Of a stretch of 64,000 bases of DNA, positions 50,598 through 60,061 are shown piece after piece. A program made the position numbers and the translations under genes. Source of the stretch: Streptomyces sp. S4.7 (GTDB lineage Bacteria; Actinomycetota; Actinomycetes; Streptomycetales; Streptomycetaceae); the NCBI RefSeq assembly GCF_010384365.1, contig NZ_CP048397.1, forward strand, positions 3,906,001 through 3,970,000, in the 5' to 3' direction. The notes under the pieces are model-generated. The model saw nothing but the letters and a program-made list of their open reading frames with translations. It was not told the DNA's origin and made no database searches. Every line of letters starts with the position of its first letter. Position 1 is the stretch's first letter.

Positions 50598-51473
50598 TCA
50601 GTCCCAGCGGTCCTCGTTGAGGAAACGGGCCACAGCGCGCCAGGAGTTGGGGCCCATCACCCCGTCCACCGGCCCGGTGTACCCGTAACCGCCCGCGAGC
50701 CGCTGGAGCGCGGCGTACGTCTGCTGACCGGGTGCGCCGTCGATGGGGCCGGCGTAGCCGTGGTGGTCGCGCAGGTTGCGTTGCAGCGCCGCGTACGTCC
50801 GGGTGCCCGGCGCGCCGTCGACGGGGCCCGTGTAACCCGACTCGATCGAGAGCCACTTCTGGGCCCGCTGCCAGAACACCGTGCCCGGCACACCGTCCTG
50901 CTCCGTCGAGGTCTTCGGCAGCCCGGTGCCGCCACCGCCGTTCCCCAGGAAGGTGAGCGGATTGATGCGCACGCCGTTCGGGTCGATCATGTGCCAGTGC
51001 ACGTGCGGGCCGGTGGACGAGCCCGAGCCGGGCGCACCGGGCGCGCCGCCGGAGAGCCCGACGATGCCGCCCGCGGCGACCGAGGCGCCGTTGCCGAGCA
51101 GGAACTGGGACAGGTGCATGTACTGCGTGCGGTAGCCGTTGGGGTGGGTGATGGTCACGGTGTGGCCGCCGGTCCCGTTTTCCGGGATGTTGGTGACCGT
51201 CCCGCCGCCGGCCGCCGGGAGCTGCGTTCCGACGCCCATGCCGTAGTCGAGACCGCCCAGCGAGCCGCGGTCGATGTGCTCCTGCCAGGTGCCGGTGATC
51301 GCGTAACCGCTGAACGGGTTGTGGAAGTTGTCGCGCGGCGCCCGTTCGGCGCCGCTGTCGGCGTACGCCGGTGTACCGGTGGTGGCGACGAGGCCGATGC
51401 CGAGCGCGCCGACGCCGAGTGCGCCGGCGGATCCGCGCAGCAGGGCGCGGCGGCTGAGGTGGGGCTCACACAT
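50598..51473 (-). CDS. Secreted M23 peptidase with C-terminal peptidoglycan-binding repeats
   Basis: A 291-aa protein. A Tat-type signal (SRRALLRGSAGALGVGALGIG) ends near PAYADSG. The M23 LytM domain has a His and Asp in EHIDRGSLGGLDYGMGVGTQ and the HxH pair in GPHVHWHMIDPNG, the zinc ligands of lysostaphin-type endopeptidases. The C-terminal 105 residues contain three repeats of a YTGPVDGAPG-type peptidoglycan-binding unit (about residues 210-285). It should cut peptide bridges in cell-wall peptidoglycan. Converges with the GrpB pseudogene with 7 bp between stops. Confidence 0.92.
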   Translation of the reverse strand: MCEPHLSRRALLRGSAGALGVGALGIGLVATTGTPAYADSGAERAPRDNFHNPFSGYAITGTWQEHIDRGSLGGLDYGMGVGTQLPAAGGGTVTNIPENGTGGHTVTITHPNGYRTQYMHLSQFLLGNGASVAAGGIVGLSGGAPGAPGSGSSTGPHVHWHMIDPNGVRINPLTFLGNGGGGTGLPKTSTEQDGVPGTVFWQRAQKWLSIESGYTGPVDGAPGTRTYAALQRNLRDHHGYAGPIDGAPGQQTYAALQRLAGGYGYTGPVDGVMGPNSWRAVARFLNEDRWD

Positions 51474-51679
51474 GAGGACTCCTGTGGGGGGAGGAGTGGA
51501 CCGGACGACGTCCGAACGTAGGGGATTTCAGGCGCGGTTGGTATGGCAGCTTCTGATAAAAGCTGAGGCCGGCTCGGCGGTGTTACCTCCGGGGTAATCG
51601 CCATCGTCCGGACGTCCCGGTCAGGATGTGGTCGCACGCCGCGCCGGCAGGGCGCGGGGCAGGTGAGGGGTGGGTAGGC

Positions 51680-52135
51680 ATGTCGGTGGAAGCGAGTGCG
51701 CGGACGCGTCAGGTCGTTCAGGAACTGCTGCGCCGGATCGGGGCCGGGGACCCGGACCGGATCGGCGAGCTGTACGCGGAAGAGGTCGACTGGGGGCTGG
51801 ACTGGCCGGAGGCCGAGCACGGGCGGGCCGCGACGCCCTGGATCCGGCGGCGGAGCAGCCGCGCCGACGCGGTGGCCAACTACCGCGAGATCGCCGAGCA
51901 CCATGTGCCCGGCGAGGTCGGTACCGAGATCGAGCGGATCCTGGTCGACGGGAACGACGCCGTCGTGACGGGCGAGATACGGCAGACGGCCCGGTCCACC
52001 GGACGCGCGTACCGGGCCCGGTTCGCCCTGCACCTCACCGTCGAGAACGGTCTCGTCACCCGTAACCACGTCTACGAGGACAGCCTCGCGGTGGCCCAGG
52101 CGTTCGACGGGGCGGCCGTGGGGCCGGGCGACTGA
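51680..52135 (+). CDS. SnoaL-like/NTF2-fold protein (ketosteroid isomerase-like)
   Basis: A 151-aa protein from ATG 51680. The helix RTRQVVQELLRRIGAGDPDRIGELY, then VDWGLDWPEAEHG, then a strand region ILVDGNDAVVTGEIRQTARSTG and FALHLTVENGLVTRNHVYEDSLAVAQAF, match SnoaL_2/nuclear transport factor 2-like proteins. GGTGAGGGG lies upstream with loose spacing. Role unknown; divergent from the M23 peptidase. Confidence 0.85.
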   Translation: MSVEASARTRQVVQELLRRIGAGDPDRIGELYAEEVDWGLDWPEAEHGRAATPWIRRRSSRADAVANYREIAEHHVPGEVGTEIERILVDGNDAVVTGEIRQTARSTGRAYRARFALHLTVENGLVTRNHVYEDSLAVAQAFDGAAVGPGD

Positions 52136-52384
52136 CGGCCCGCCCACCTCCCGTCCCCCCGACTTCCTCTCAACAGTTATCCGCAACTCTGTTGAAAATA
52201 CCTCCCTGGCCAGGCCTTGTACGGAAAGGGAGCGTTCAGCGAGAGTTCATCCCGCGACGCCCCACACACCCCCCAGCCACGTCGCCGGACAAGCGCCCAC
52301 CCACGAACGCGCGGCAACAGGCCCTGTTCCCCGAAGGCTTGGCACGCCGCTGTTCGGCGCTGCTCCGATACGAGAGGAAGCACC

Positions 52385-53581
52385 GTGCAGGTTTCCCGGA
52401 AATACCTCGTCGCCGCCGTCACCGGCGTCCTGCTCTCGGCCTCCGCCGTCACCGGCGCGCAGGCAGCCGACCCGTACGGCGCGGGTCAGGCGCCGCGGTA
52501 CCAGCCCGAGATGGTCTCGGCGCTCGCCGAGACCCTCGGTACCACCGAGCGGGAGGCCGTAGAGCGGCTCGACCGCGAAGCCGCGCAGCAGCGCGAGTTG
52601 GCCGCCGTGAAGAAGCAGGGCATCAAGACGGACGGCGCCTTCTTCACCGAGTCGGGGACGCTGACGGTGAACGCGCCGGACGCGAGATCCGCGGCCCGGG
52701 TGGCGGACGCGGGCCTCGTCGCCCGCGTTCCCGAGCACGGCAAGTCGGCGCTGGACCGGATAAAGGCGGAGCTGGACGCGAAGGCCGTCGAGCGGGCCCC
52801 CGCCGGTGTCTCGTCGTGGTCGGTCGACCTCGCGTCCGACACCGTCACGGTGGAGGTGAGCAGCGACAGCGGTACCGCCGCCCGTTCGTTCATCGAGGCC
52901 GCGGGCAAGCACGGCGACGCCGTCCGCGTCGTCCGCGGCCAGGAGCGGCTGGAGACCCAGGCGGTGGTGCCCCCGGGCAGCCGTATGACGTTCAACGGCT
53001 ACATCTGCTCGGTCGGGTTCGGGGCGCGTGACGCCGCGGGCAAGCAGTACCTGGTCACCGCCGGGCACTGCATCGAGGAACTGCCCGACCTCGCCTACAA
53101 CAACGTCAAGTTCGCCAAGGGCACCGACTCGCGCTTCGCCGTCGGCACGCGCAGCGTGGACATGGGCATAGCGGCGGTCGACGCCGAGGACTCGATAGGC
53201 ACGCAGGTCACCACGCACGGCCAGGCGGGGAACGTCGCGGTCCGCGGCGGTACGCGCGCGGCGACGGGCGCGGCGATGTGCAAGTCCGGCCAGACCACCG
53301 GCTGGACCTGCGGCACCGTGCGCTCGTACAACGTCACCGTCACGTACACCGACGCCAACGGCGGCCCCGACACGGTCGTCACGGGCCTCGGCAGCTCCAC
53401 CGTCTGCACCGAGGGCGGCGACAGCGGTGGCGCCTACATCTCCGGCAACCAGGCGCAGGGCATGACCTCCGGCGGCCCGATCGGCCAGAACTGCGGCGGC
53501 GTGAACACCACCGGCTCCTCGTACTTCCAGCCGCTGACCGACGCGCTCTCGCACTACAAGCTGACCCTCAACACCAACTGA
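52385..53581 (+). CDS. S1-family secreted serine protease (streptogrisin-type) with pro-domain
   Basis: A 398-aa preproenzyme from GTG 52385 (GAGAGGAAG upstream). The signal peptide ends at AQAADPYG. A pro-domain of about 150 residues (ALAETLGTTEREAVERLDREAA and LASDTVTVEVSS) assists folding. The mature chymotrypsin-like domain has catalytic His in VTAGHC (about residue 225), Asp in SVDMGIAAVD (about 258) and Ser in EGGDSGG (about 345). Cysteine pairs around the His and Ser loops are kept. A typical extracellular Streptomyces protease. Strong paired hairpins follow. Confidence 0.95.
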   Translation: MQVSRKYLVAAVTGVLLSASAVTGAQAADPYGAGQAPRYQPEMVSALAETLGTTEREAVERLDREAAQQRELAAVKKQGIKTDGAFFTESGTLTVNAPDARSAARVADAGLVARVPEHGKSALDRIKAELDAKAVERAPAGVSSWSVDLASDTVTVEVSSDSGTAARSFIEAAGKHGDAVRVVRGQERLETQAVVPPGSRMTFNGYICSVGFGARDAAGKQYLVTAGHCIEELPDLAYNNVKFAKGTDSRFAVGTRSVDMGIAAVDAEDSIGTQVTTHGQAGNVAVRGGTRAATGAAMCKSGQTTGWTCGTVRSYNVTVTYTDANGGPDTVVTGLGSSTVCTEGGDSGGAYISGNQAQGMTSGGPIGQNCGGVNTTGSSYFQPLTDALSHYKLTLNTN

Positions 53582-53590
53582 ACAGGTTTT

Positions 53591-53652
53591 CGTCTCTCCG
53601 ATGCCCCCGGAGAGACGGCGGCGGAGCCGCCCACCCTTACCGGTGGGCGGCT
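53591..53652 (+). terminator. Two consecutive hairpins after the protease gene
   Basis: Stem 1: 53591-53600 with 53608-53617 (10 bp). Stem 2: 53625-53635 with 53642-53652 (11 bp), followed by TTCG. Together they should end protease transcription before the next gene at 53729. Confidence 0.82.
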
Positions 53653-53728
53653 TTCGTCGTCCGCATACCATCGACGCAGAGAACGGGGTCCGGCCGTCCG
53701 GGACTCCTCTTCGATCGGAGCTGCTGCC

Positions 53729-54691
53729 ATGACCGACACGGAAACGGGCATGGGCGGGGCCACGGGCGCGGGAGTGGACCCGGACGTCGCCGGGGACGCG
53801 GAAGTGACGTTCGCCGATGTCTTCCGGGAGGCCCTGCGCCGCCGCGGTCTCTCGCTGGAGCGCGTACGCGACCGGCTCGAAGCACAGGGAATCGGCGTCA
53901 GCCTCGCCACCCTCAGTTACTGGCAGCGCGGGCGCAGCCAGCCCGAACGCGCCAGGTCCCTGCGCGCCGTCGACGCGCTGGAGGACATCCTCGCCCTGCC
54001 CGCCGGCGCCCTCCGCTCTCTCCTGCGCCCCGGCCGGCCGCGCGGCCGTACGGCGTCGGACCTGCTCGATCTCTCCGCCTCGCACCGCGTCTTCGGTGAG
54101 AACTCCGACGTGGAACAGGCCCTCGGCGCGGACTTCGCGCGCTTCAACGAGGACGTCACCTCCCTGGTCATCCACGAGACCGTCCATCTCGACGCCGAGC
54201 GCCGCATACGGCAGATGTCGGTGAACCAGGTGCTGCGCGCCACCCGCGACGGCGCGAGCCGGCTGACCGCCGTGCATGTCATCGACGACCCGGCGACGGA
54301 GTCGGTCGACGTCGCCGTACGCTGCGGCAGGCTCGGCCGGGTGGAGTTCCTGCCGGAGCGGCGGAGCATCGTGACGGAGATCCTGTTCGGCGGTGAAATG
54401 GCCAAGAACGAGACGGTGGTGGCCGACTACACGATCTCGCTCTCCCCGAGCCGCGAGGTCTCGACGTACCACGAGCGCCGCACGCGGGTGAGCCTGCGGG
54501 AGTACCTGCTGCACGTGTACTTCGACCCCGACGCGCTGCCGGTGAGCTGCCACCGCTACTACCGCGAACGGATCGGCGCGGAGAAGACGAGCAGCAGGCA
54601 GATCGCGCTGGACGTCTCGCACACGGCGCACATGCTGCCGCCGAAGTGCCCGGCGGGGATACACGGCATGTCGTGGGAGTGGCCCGCCTGA
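53729..54691 (+). CDS. XRE-like transcriptional regulator with unknown C-terminal domain
   Basis: A 320-aa protein. After an acidic N-terminal 25 residues, a helix-turn-helix (about residues 27-95: FADVFREALRRRGLSLERVRDRL, VSLATLSYWQRGRSQPERARS) resembles XRE/phage-repressor proteins. The C-terminal 220 residues are beta-rich, with LVIHETVHLDAERRIRQMSVNQVLRA, VDVAVRCGRLGRVEFLPERRSI and two Cys-containing strands near the end. I do not recognise a named domain there. The regulated genes are unknown. Immediately followed by a 15-bp tandem repeat. Confidence 0.75.
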   Translation: MTDTETGMGGATGAGVDPDVAGDAEVTFADVFREALRRRGLSLERVRDRLEAQGIGVSLATLSYWQRGRSQPERARSLRAVDALEDILALPAGALRSLLRPGRPRGRTASDLLDLSASHRVFGENSDVEQALGADFARFNEDVTSLVIHETVHLDAERRIRQMSVNQVLRATRDGASRLTAVHVIDDPATESVDVAVRCGRLGRVEFLPERRSIVTEILFGGEMAKNETVVADYTISLSPSREVSTYHERRTRVSLREYLLHVYFDPDALPVSCHRYYRERIGAEKTSSRQIALDVSHTAHMLPPKCPAGIHGMSWEWPA

Positions 54692-54700
54692 CCTTCGCGC

Positions 54701-54863
54701 CCGACGCCCGCGCGCCCGACGCCCGCGGTCCGACGCGCGCGCGCCCGCGCGCCCGCGGTCCGACGCCCGCGCACCCGACGCCCGCGCACCCGACGCCCGC
54801 GCGCCCGACGCCCGCGCGCCCGACGCCCGCGCGCCCGACGCCTGCGCGCCCGCGGTCCGGCGC
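54701..54863. repeat. 15-bp minisatellite (about ten copies)
   Basis: The unit CGACGCCCGCGCGCC and one- or two-base variants (CGCGGTC, CGCGCAC) are repeated head to tail between the regulator stop and the next gene. The period is a multiple of three. It ends 38 bases before the next start codon, so it may affect that gene's promoter spacing. Confidence 0.88.
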
Positions 54864-54901
54864 CCGACGGGATGTCAGACCCCGGCGCTAGGGTTTTTCG
54901 C

Positions 54902-55735
54902 ATGACCGAAGCGGCCGTGACCACGACCACGAGCGTCGCCGATCTGCGGGACTGGCGACGGCTGTTGAAGGTGATCGTCTGGGACGGGTACAACCGGCCC
55001 AAGGACGAGGCCGCGTTCGCCAAGCTGATGGAGATCACCCAGGAGTGGACGCTGGCCGGGCGGCCGGTGGAGGGCCTGCGCGCGCAGATCGCGCTCCAGA
55101 ACCCGCCGTACCACCTGGGCAGAAAGCTCCGGGTCAGCAGGAACAACGTGGCGCGGGCCAGCCGCTTCACGGTCAGCTACGAGGTGCGGCCCGAGGACAT
55201 CCCGGCGAACGAATGGCTCATCGCGGCGTACGGCGATGTGGCCGAGACCGTCCTCGAATGGTGGAAGAACGACATCGACGACGAGGCCCGTGACTGGATC
55301 ACCAAGCGGACGCTGGAGCGGCTGATCAAACTGCATCTGGCGGGCCAGCCGCTGATGTTGGGCCTGATCCATCTGGGCGAGGGCGAGTTCACGCCGGTGC
55401 CGCTGACCGGACTCGAAGCCAGGCTGGCCGGGATCGGGCAGGAAGTGGCGCTCGGCTTTCGGGAGTTGGTTCGGGACGTCGACCTCTGGGAGAAGCGTCT
55501 CGCCGTCGCGTCGGAGGTCTCCTCGGAGGGGACGAACGACACCGACGTGGTGCACCGGGTGCTCGCCAACGCCGAACTGTCCCAGCTCAAGCGGCACGGC
55601 GAGGTCGTGGCACGGCTGCTGCGCCACATGCCGCCGAAGCTGCGCGCCACCCATCTCGTCGGGCAGACGCCGGCCCGGCAGAGCTACTGGGTGGGCGTGC
55701 TCGCCCGGATGAAGGAGCTCGCGGCGTCCTCCTGA
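54902..55735 (+). CDS. Unrecognised cytoplasmic protein, 277 aa
   Basis: Start ATG 54902 chosen as the first start after the minisatellite. The protein is mainly helical without signal or membrane segments. Notable segments are SVADLRDWRRLLKVIVWDGYN, RPKDEAAFAKLMEITQEWTL, PPYHLGRKLRVSRNNVARASRF and DIDDEARDWITKRTLERLIKL. It ends with a basic stretch (HMPPKLRATHLVGQTPARQSY). No catalytic motif seen. It precedes a frameshifted repeat-type gene at 55807 with 71 bp between them, and follows the XRE-like regulator; the three may be related functionally, but this is only position. Confidence 0.65.
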   Translation: MTEAAVTTTTSVADLRDWRRLLKVIVWDGYNRPKDEAAFAKLMEITQEWTLAGRPVEGLRAQIALQNPPYHLGRKLRVSRNNVARASRFTVSYEVRPEDIPANEWLIAAYGDVAETVLEWWKNDIDDEARDWITKRTLERLIKLHLAGQPLMLGLIHLGEGEFTPVPLTGLEARLAGIGQEVALGFRELVRDVDLWEKRLAVASEVSSEGTNDTDVVHRVLANAELSQLKRHGEVVARLLRHMPPKLRATHLVGQTPARQSYWVGVLARMKELAASS

Positions 55736-55806
55736 GACGCGTGTCCGCCCTTTCGGACCGCCGCCCCACCGCAGCCACGTCGCCCGAACGCCCGAGAGAG
55801 TCCCAG

Positions 55807-57556
55807 ATGCGCCACGCCGAACACACCGTCGTATCCGCCGCCTACGCCCTGGTCGACCGGGAACTGACCCGCGCGCTGATGCCGCGCATCCGGGAGGAGA
55901 CGGTCAGGCTGCTGGACAGCCGCGTCCCGTTGCCGCCGTCCCTGCTGGAGGAGTTGACCGCCACCCGGGACCCGGAGCTGCGCACGGCGCTCGTCGCCTC
56001 CGCCGGGCACGCGACGACGTGTTCCAGCGGCTGGCCGGGCAGGGTGATCCCGCGCTGGCTACCGGTCTCTACGGCGAGCGCGAGTGGGACCGTACACCCG
56101 CTCAGCGCGACGCGGTGTGGGAGGGCGCGGTGGCCACGGCCGGGGACCCCGGCTGGCGGGCGCAGGACGGTCTGCCGGCGAAGCTGCTGGCGTCCCGGCG
56201 CCAGGAGCTGCTGGAACCGGCCCTGCTCTCGCCCTTCCCCGAGGTGGTGGCGCACGCGCGGAGCGTCCTCGACCGCAGGGCCGGCTCCGACAGGGGCGCG
56301 GGCTCCGGGACCCGGCCCACCGGGCCGTCGAACACCACCCCCCGGAAGAACCGGCAGTCGTGGGAACGCCACCCGTGGACGACGACGGAGTTGATCGGGG
56401 ACTTCAGGGACAAGGGCTTCCACGGCACGACGGAGCTGCCGGCGGCACCGGGCGCCCTGGACTGGGACGCCCTGGTCGCGGAGCACCGTGCCGAGCCGTT
56501 CCGCGCCTCGGCACTGGCGGCTCTGTGGGGGCACCCGGACTGCCCGCAGGAGCTGGTCCTCGCCGCCTTCGAGGCCAACCGGAACAACACGCTGCCCGAC
56601 GGCGCCGTCCACTGGCCGATGCTGGCGAGCCCCACTCTCGGCATGCTCGAAGACCACGCACTGTCCAAACTCCTCGGCCGCGGACTGGTCTCGGGCGCCG
56701 TCCCCGCCGAGCGCGTCCTGCGGGAGACGGCTCCGGCCCGCAGGATCCTGTGTGCCCTGCCGCACGGCCACGGGCCGGTACGGGACGCCCTGGTCGCCCA
56801 AGTCGCCCGGCTGGGACCGGATCTCGCGCCCTGGCGGGCCGTGTACGCGCTGCTCCCGCGGTTCTCCGGCACCGTCACCGAACTCGTGGACGCCGCGCTC
56901 GCCGAGGCGCCGAAACACCGTGACAAGCCCTGGCCGAAGCCGATGGGGCCCGAATTCCCCAGCCGTGGGACGTCGATCGGGCGCGCGGCATGGCTGTATC
57001 TCTACGACGCGGCGGGTCACGGGACGCGGTGCGCGCTCGTCGAGCACATGGACCTGCGCGCCATTCAGCAACTGCTGCTCTGGCACCGGCCGTCCCCTGA
57101 ACTGCGCGCGTACATAGTCCGGTCGCGGGGCGCGTCGGCCCTCGCGGGCATCGCGTCGAGCTGGGACACCCGCCCTGAGGTGATCGAGGAGCTGATCCCG
57201 TACAACGAGTCCGAGGTCAACGCCGCGCTCTTCCTCCACACCGATCTCACCCCCGCCCAGCGCCGTCACGTGCTGTCCGGCCGGCGCTGGCGGGACGGAG
57301 GGTCGGCCGACACCCCCGCCGCCGACCGACCGGATTCCCGGCCCAGGCGACCATCGCCTTTCTGTCCAGGGCGCTGGCGCCGGGTGACTCGCCCGGCACC
57401 GAGGAGGTACGGGCCGCACGCCGCGCGGTCGCCGCACTCGCCAATGAGCACCTCTCGGACGACCCGGAGGGCTGGGCGCTCGCGCTCCGCCTGGCCCCGG
57501 ACTTCGAGGGCACACTGCCGGACCTGCTGCTCGCGTCGGGCGCGGTGGTGAGCTGA
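55807..57556 (+). pseudogene. HEAT/leucine-rich-variant-like repeat protein gene with two frameshifts
   Basis: The gene starts MRHAEHTVVSAAYALVDREL in one frame. At about 56005-56015 it needs a one-base correction to continue as DDVFQRLAGQGDPALATGLYGE through a long helical region (FRASALAALWGHPDCPQELVLAAF, LEDHALSKLLGRGLVSGAV, RCALVEHMDLRAIQQLLLWHR). At about 57310-57340 a second correction is needed to reach ATIAFLSRALAPGDSPGTEE and the natural ending LPDLLLASGAVVS. About 580 residues when repaired. The repeated short helices look HEAT-like; function unknown. Both corrections are in the same (-1) direction. Confidence 0.65.
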
Positions 57557-57579
57557 GGGGCCCGGGGCCTGTGCGGCGG

Positions 57580-58008
57580 TTACGCGAAGCGCGAGACGTA
57601 GCGCTTCTGCCACGGGGTCTCGACCGCGTGGCGCGAGTAGTGCTCGCGGACGTAGGCGACGGCCCGCGCGTTCGGCACGCCGTCCAGGACGGCGAGACAG
57701 GCCAGGGCCGTGCCCGTACGCCCTCGGCCGCCGCCGCAGGCGATCTCGACGCGCTCGTCACCGGCCCGCTCCAGTGCCTCGCGCAGCGCCTCCGCCGCCC
57801 CGGCCCGGTCGGCCGGCAGCCGGAAGTCCGGCCAGCGCACCCAGCGGGCCGTCCAGTCGACGGCGGGCGGCTCCTTGCCGAGGAGGTGGAGCGCGAAGGC
57901 GGGCGCCGGGCCCGCCGGGAGGGGGCGCCGCAGTCCCCGGCCGCGTACGAGCCGGCCGGAGGGCAGTCGCAGCACACCCGCTGCCGTGGGCTCCCAAGTG
58001 GTGGTCAC
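57580..58008 (-). CDS. Small protein-tyrosine phosphatase-like protein
   Basis: A 142-aa protein from GTG 58008. The P-loop VEIACGGGRGRTGTALACLA has the CX5R signature followed by Thr, as in dual-specificity/protein-tyrosine phosphatases. WVRWPDFRLPADRAGAAEAL provides the Asp-containing general-acid region. The C-terminus has VAYVREHYSRHAVETPWQKRYV. It may dephosphorylate Tyr/Ser residues or inositides. Monocistronic, converging on the repeat-type pseudogene. Confidence 0.85.
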   Translation of the reverse strand: MTTTWEPTAAGVLRLPSGRLVRGRGLRRPLPAGPAPAFALHLLGKEPPAVDWTARWVRWPDFRLPADRAGAAEALREALERAGDERVEIACGGGRGRTGTALACLAVLDGVPNARAVAYVREHYSRHAVETPWQKRYVSRFA

Positions 58009-58154
58009 GGAGCCGAGGTTAGCCGGGCCAGCCGGGCCCGTGCGGCGAAACGGCCGACGCCGCCCAGCAGCGGTCGGCACCGGTGCCGGGAGGCGGGCCG
58101 GAACCGGTGCCGGGCGCACGGGTGTCCCGACTCGGACCTGTACTCGTCCCGTGG

Positions 58155-58955
58155 CTACGGCTTGACCGCCAGGAATCCCCACTGGACGCAGTCCTCGGCC
58201 CCGGCGGGAGCGGTGGTCCCGGCCGGCAGGACCAGTTCCGGAAGCGGGCGCAGTCCCGGCGGGAGCAGGGCCAGTCCGCGGGCGCAGTCGGCGATCTGCT
58301 CGGGCGCACGGGCGAGATAGGCGCCCTCGGGGTCGGCCTGTACGTAGTGCTCCTGCATCCTGAGCACGCCGGGCGTCTCGATCGTGTCGCACACCGCGAG
58401 GTAGGAGCCGGAGACGAAGCGGCTCGTGTAGCTCGCGACGAGGTCGGCCGCCTCGGCGGGCGGAAAGTGGCCGAGCGTGGAGAGCACCAGCAGGGCGACC
58501 GGCTCGTCCAGGTTCAGGGTCGTCGACACACCCTCCAGCACGGCTTCCACGTCACGGAAGTCCTGCTGGAAGTAGTGGATCCTGCCCTCGGGTGAACTTC
58601 TCAGCGCGCTCGCGTGGTTCAGGACGACGGGGTCGTTGTCGACGTAGACGACGCGTGACTCCGGTGCCACCTTCTGTGCCATGCCGTGGGTGCCGCTGCC
58701 GGTGGGGATGCCCGTGCCCAGGTCCAGGAGCTGGCGGATGCCGAACTCCCGTACCACGTGGTCCGCCACCCGCTCCTGGAAGGCCCGCGACTCCATGGCC
58801 GCCGTCTTGATCTCCGGGAAGTCGCCCATCATCACATCGCCGAGCTCCCGGTCGACCTGGTAGTTGTCCTGGCCGCCCTGCGCGTAGTTCCAGATCCGCG
58901 CGGAGTTGGGGACGGTGGGCATCACATTGGTTCCGGGGCGTACGGAGTCGCTCAT
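58155..58955 (-). CDS. SAM-dependent methyltransferase (PF04672/DUF574 family)
   Basis: A 266-aa protein. The family-typical start NSARIWNYAQGGQDNYQVDREL is followed by the SAM site LLDLGTGIPTGSGTHGMAQ, acidic VVYVDNDPVVLNHASALRSS and LLVLSTLGHF. The closing QWGFLAVKP is characteristic of this actinobacterial family. These genes are very abundant in Streptomyces next to XRE/DUF5753 regulators; their substrate is unknown. The start overlaps the regulator stop by four bases (ATGA), so translation is coupled. Confidence 0.93.
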   Translation of the reverse strand: MSDSVRPGTNVMPTVPNSARIWNYAQGGQDNYQVDRELGDVMMGDFPEIKTAAMESRAFQERVADHVVREFGIRQLLDLGTGIPTGSGTHGMAQKVAPESRVVYVDNDPVVLNHASALRSSPEGRIHYFQQDFRDVEAVLEGVSTTLNLDEPVALLVLSTLGHFPPAEAADLVASYTSRFVSGSYLAVCDTIETPGVLRMQEHYVQADPEGAYLARAPEQIADCARGLALLPPGLRPLPELVLPAGTTAPAGAEDCVQWGFLAVKP

Positions 58956-59824
58956 CCGAAGTCCTTACTCGTCAGGGGCAGGGGAGTGAAACGGGGCGGT
59001 GCGAACCCGCTGGTCACATCCACCGCCATTCGGTAGTTCTCAACTGCGTCGGAGTCGTCGGTGATGAGCGTCATGGACGGATGGAGGCCGATCTGGATCA
59101 GCCTCTCCCCCATCCCGAACTCCTTGAAGCGGAGAATCTCCAGGTGGCCGCAGAGGCTGATGGCCAGGGGGTGCGGTACGCGCGGCGGAATGACCTGGAT
59201 GGCCACCGAAGAACGTACGTCGGCGATACGGCTTTCAAGGTAGTCCAGTTGACGGGCCATCACTCCGGGACCGCCCACCCGGCGCCGCAGTGTGGCCTCC
59301 TCCAGCAGCACCCACAGGCCGGCCCGGTCCCTGCCGTTCCCGTCGCCGATGGTGTGCTCCTTGCGGGCCTCCAGCAGCTCCAGCCGCAGACGGCGTACGG
59401 CGGGGTCCTCGTACGGATTGCGCAGGCTCATCAGGGCCTCCGCGTACTCCGTGGTCTGGAGCAGGTCCGGCAGCACGCCGGGCGCGTAGGAGCGGATGCT
59501 GGTCGCCGCGGACTCCAGGTCGATGACACCGACCTCGGCGACCTCGCGCCAGGGGTGCCACCAGCCGGGTTTCTTCGCCTCCGCCAGCGCGCGCAGGACC
59601 TCGGCCCGCTCGTCGGCGGGCGTCTCGTAGAGGTCCAGCAGGACGCCGACCATGCGGGGGTTCGGCACCGTCTCCGCGTTCTCCCAGCGCGCCGGTGTCA
59701 CCCGGTCCTTCTTGATCTTTTCGGCGACGCTCTGCAGCGTCATGCCCGCCGCTTCGCGCCGACGGCGCAGATCTGCCCCGAAACACCGCAAAGCGACCGT
59801 GGGGCCGGATCGTGGCTGACTCAC
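58952..59824 (-). CDS. XRE/DUF5753 regulator coupled to the methyltransferase
   Basis: A 290-aa protein from GTG 59824 with a strong GAGGAGGG upstream. Helix-turn-helix residues about 15-75 (LRRRREAAGMTLQSVAEKIKK, VTPARWENAETVPNPRMV). DUF5753 follows from about 95: YAPGVLPDLLQTTEYAEALMSL, WVLLEEATLRRRVGG and SVAIQVIPPRVPHP. It lies first in the operon and opposite a small ATPase-like gene. A palindrome at 59902-59921 is a candidate operator. Confidence 0.93.
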   Translation of the reverse strand: MSQPRSGPTVALRCFGADLRRRREAAGMTLQSVAEKIKKDRVTPARWENAETVPNPRMVGVLLDLYETPADERAEVLRALAEAKKPGWWHPWREVAEVGVIDLESAATSIRSYAPGVLPDLLQTTEYAEALMSLRNPYEDPAVRRLRLELLEARKEHTIGDGNGRDRAGLWVLLEEATLRRRVGGPGVMARQLDYLESRIADVRSSVAIQVIPPRVPHPLAISLCGHLEILRFKEFGMGERLIQIGLHPSMTLITDDSDAVENYRMAVDVTSGFAPPRFTPLPLTSKDFG

Positions 59825-59901
59825 CGGACCCTCCTCGCGTCCGCGGGTGGCGAGGGTCTTTTCCTCTCCGTTCGGCGCGCTCCACGATACCCGCCGATCG
59901 A

Positions 59902-59921
59902 ACTCTGTCACGTTGCAGAGT
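59902..59921. promoter_or_regulatory. Inverted repeat, candidate operator of the XRE regulator
   Basis: ACTCTG (59902-59907) and CAGAGT (59916-59921) flank an 8-bp centre containing CACGTT. It lies 78 bases before the regulator start, inside the 237-bp divergent intergenic region. Confidence 0.5.
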
Positions 59922-60061
59922 GTGGGGTCGGATGGATATGCTGAAGTCTGGAGTTTCCCTACGCGGTACCCCCCCCAGACCGCCGCGCAGGGTTCGGGAA
60001 CCGACCCCGCCGGACACGCCGAGAGGCGTGACAGGGCGGGGGGTCACGGAGAACCGATGCC

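Noticed and set aside
54701..54863. Tandem 15-bp units as a CRISPR array
   Set aside because: No unique spacers between units, units far too short, and no cas genes.
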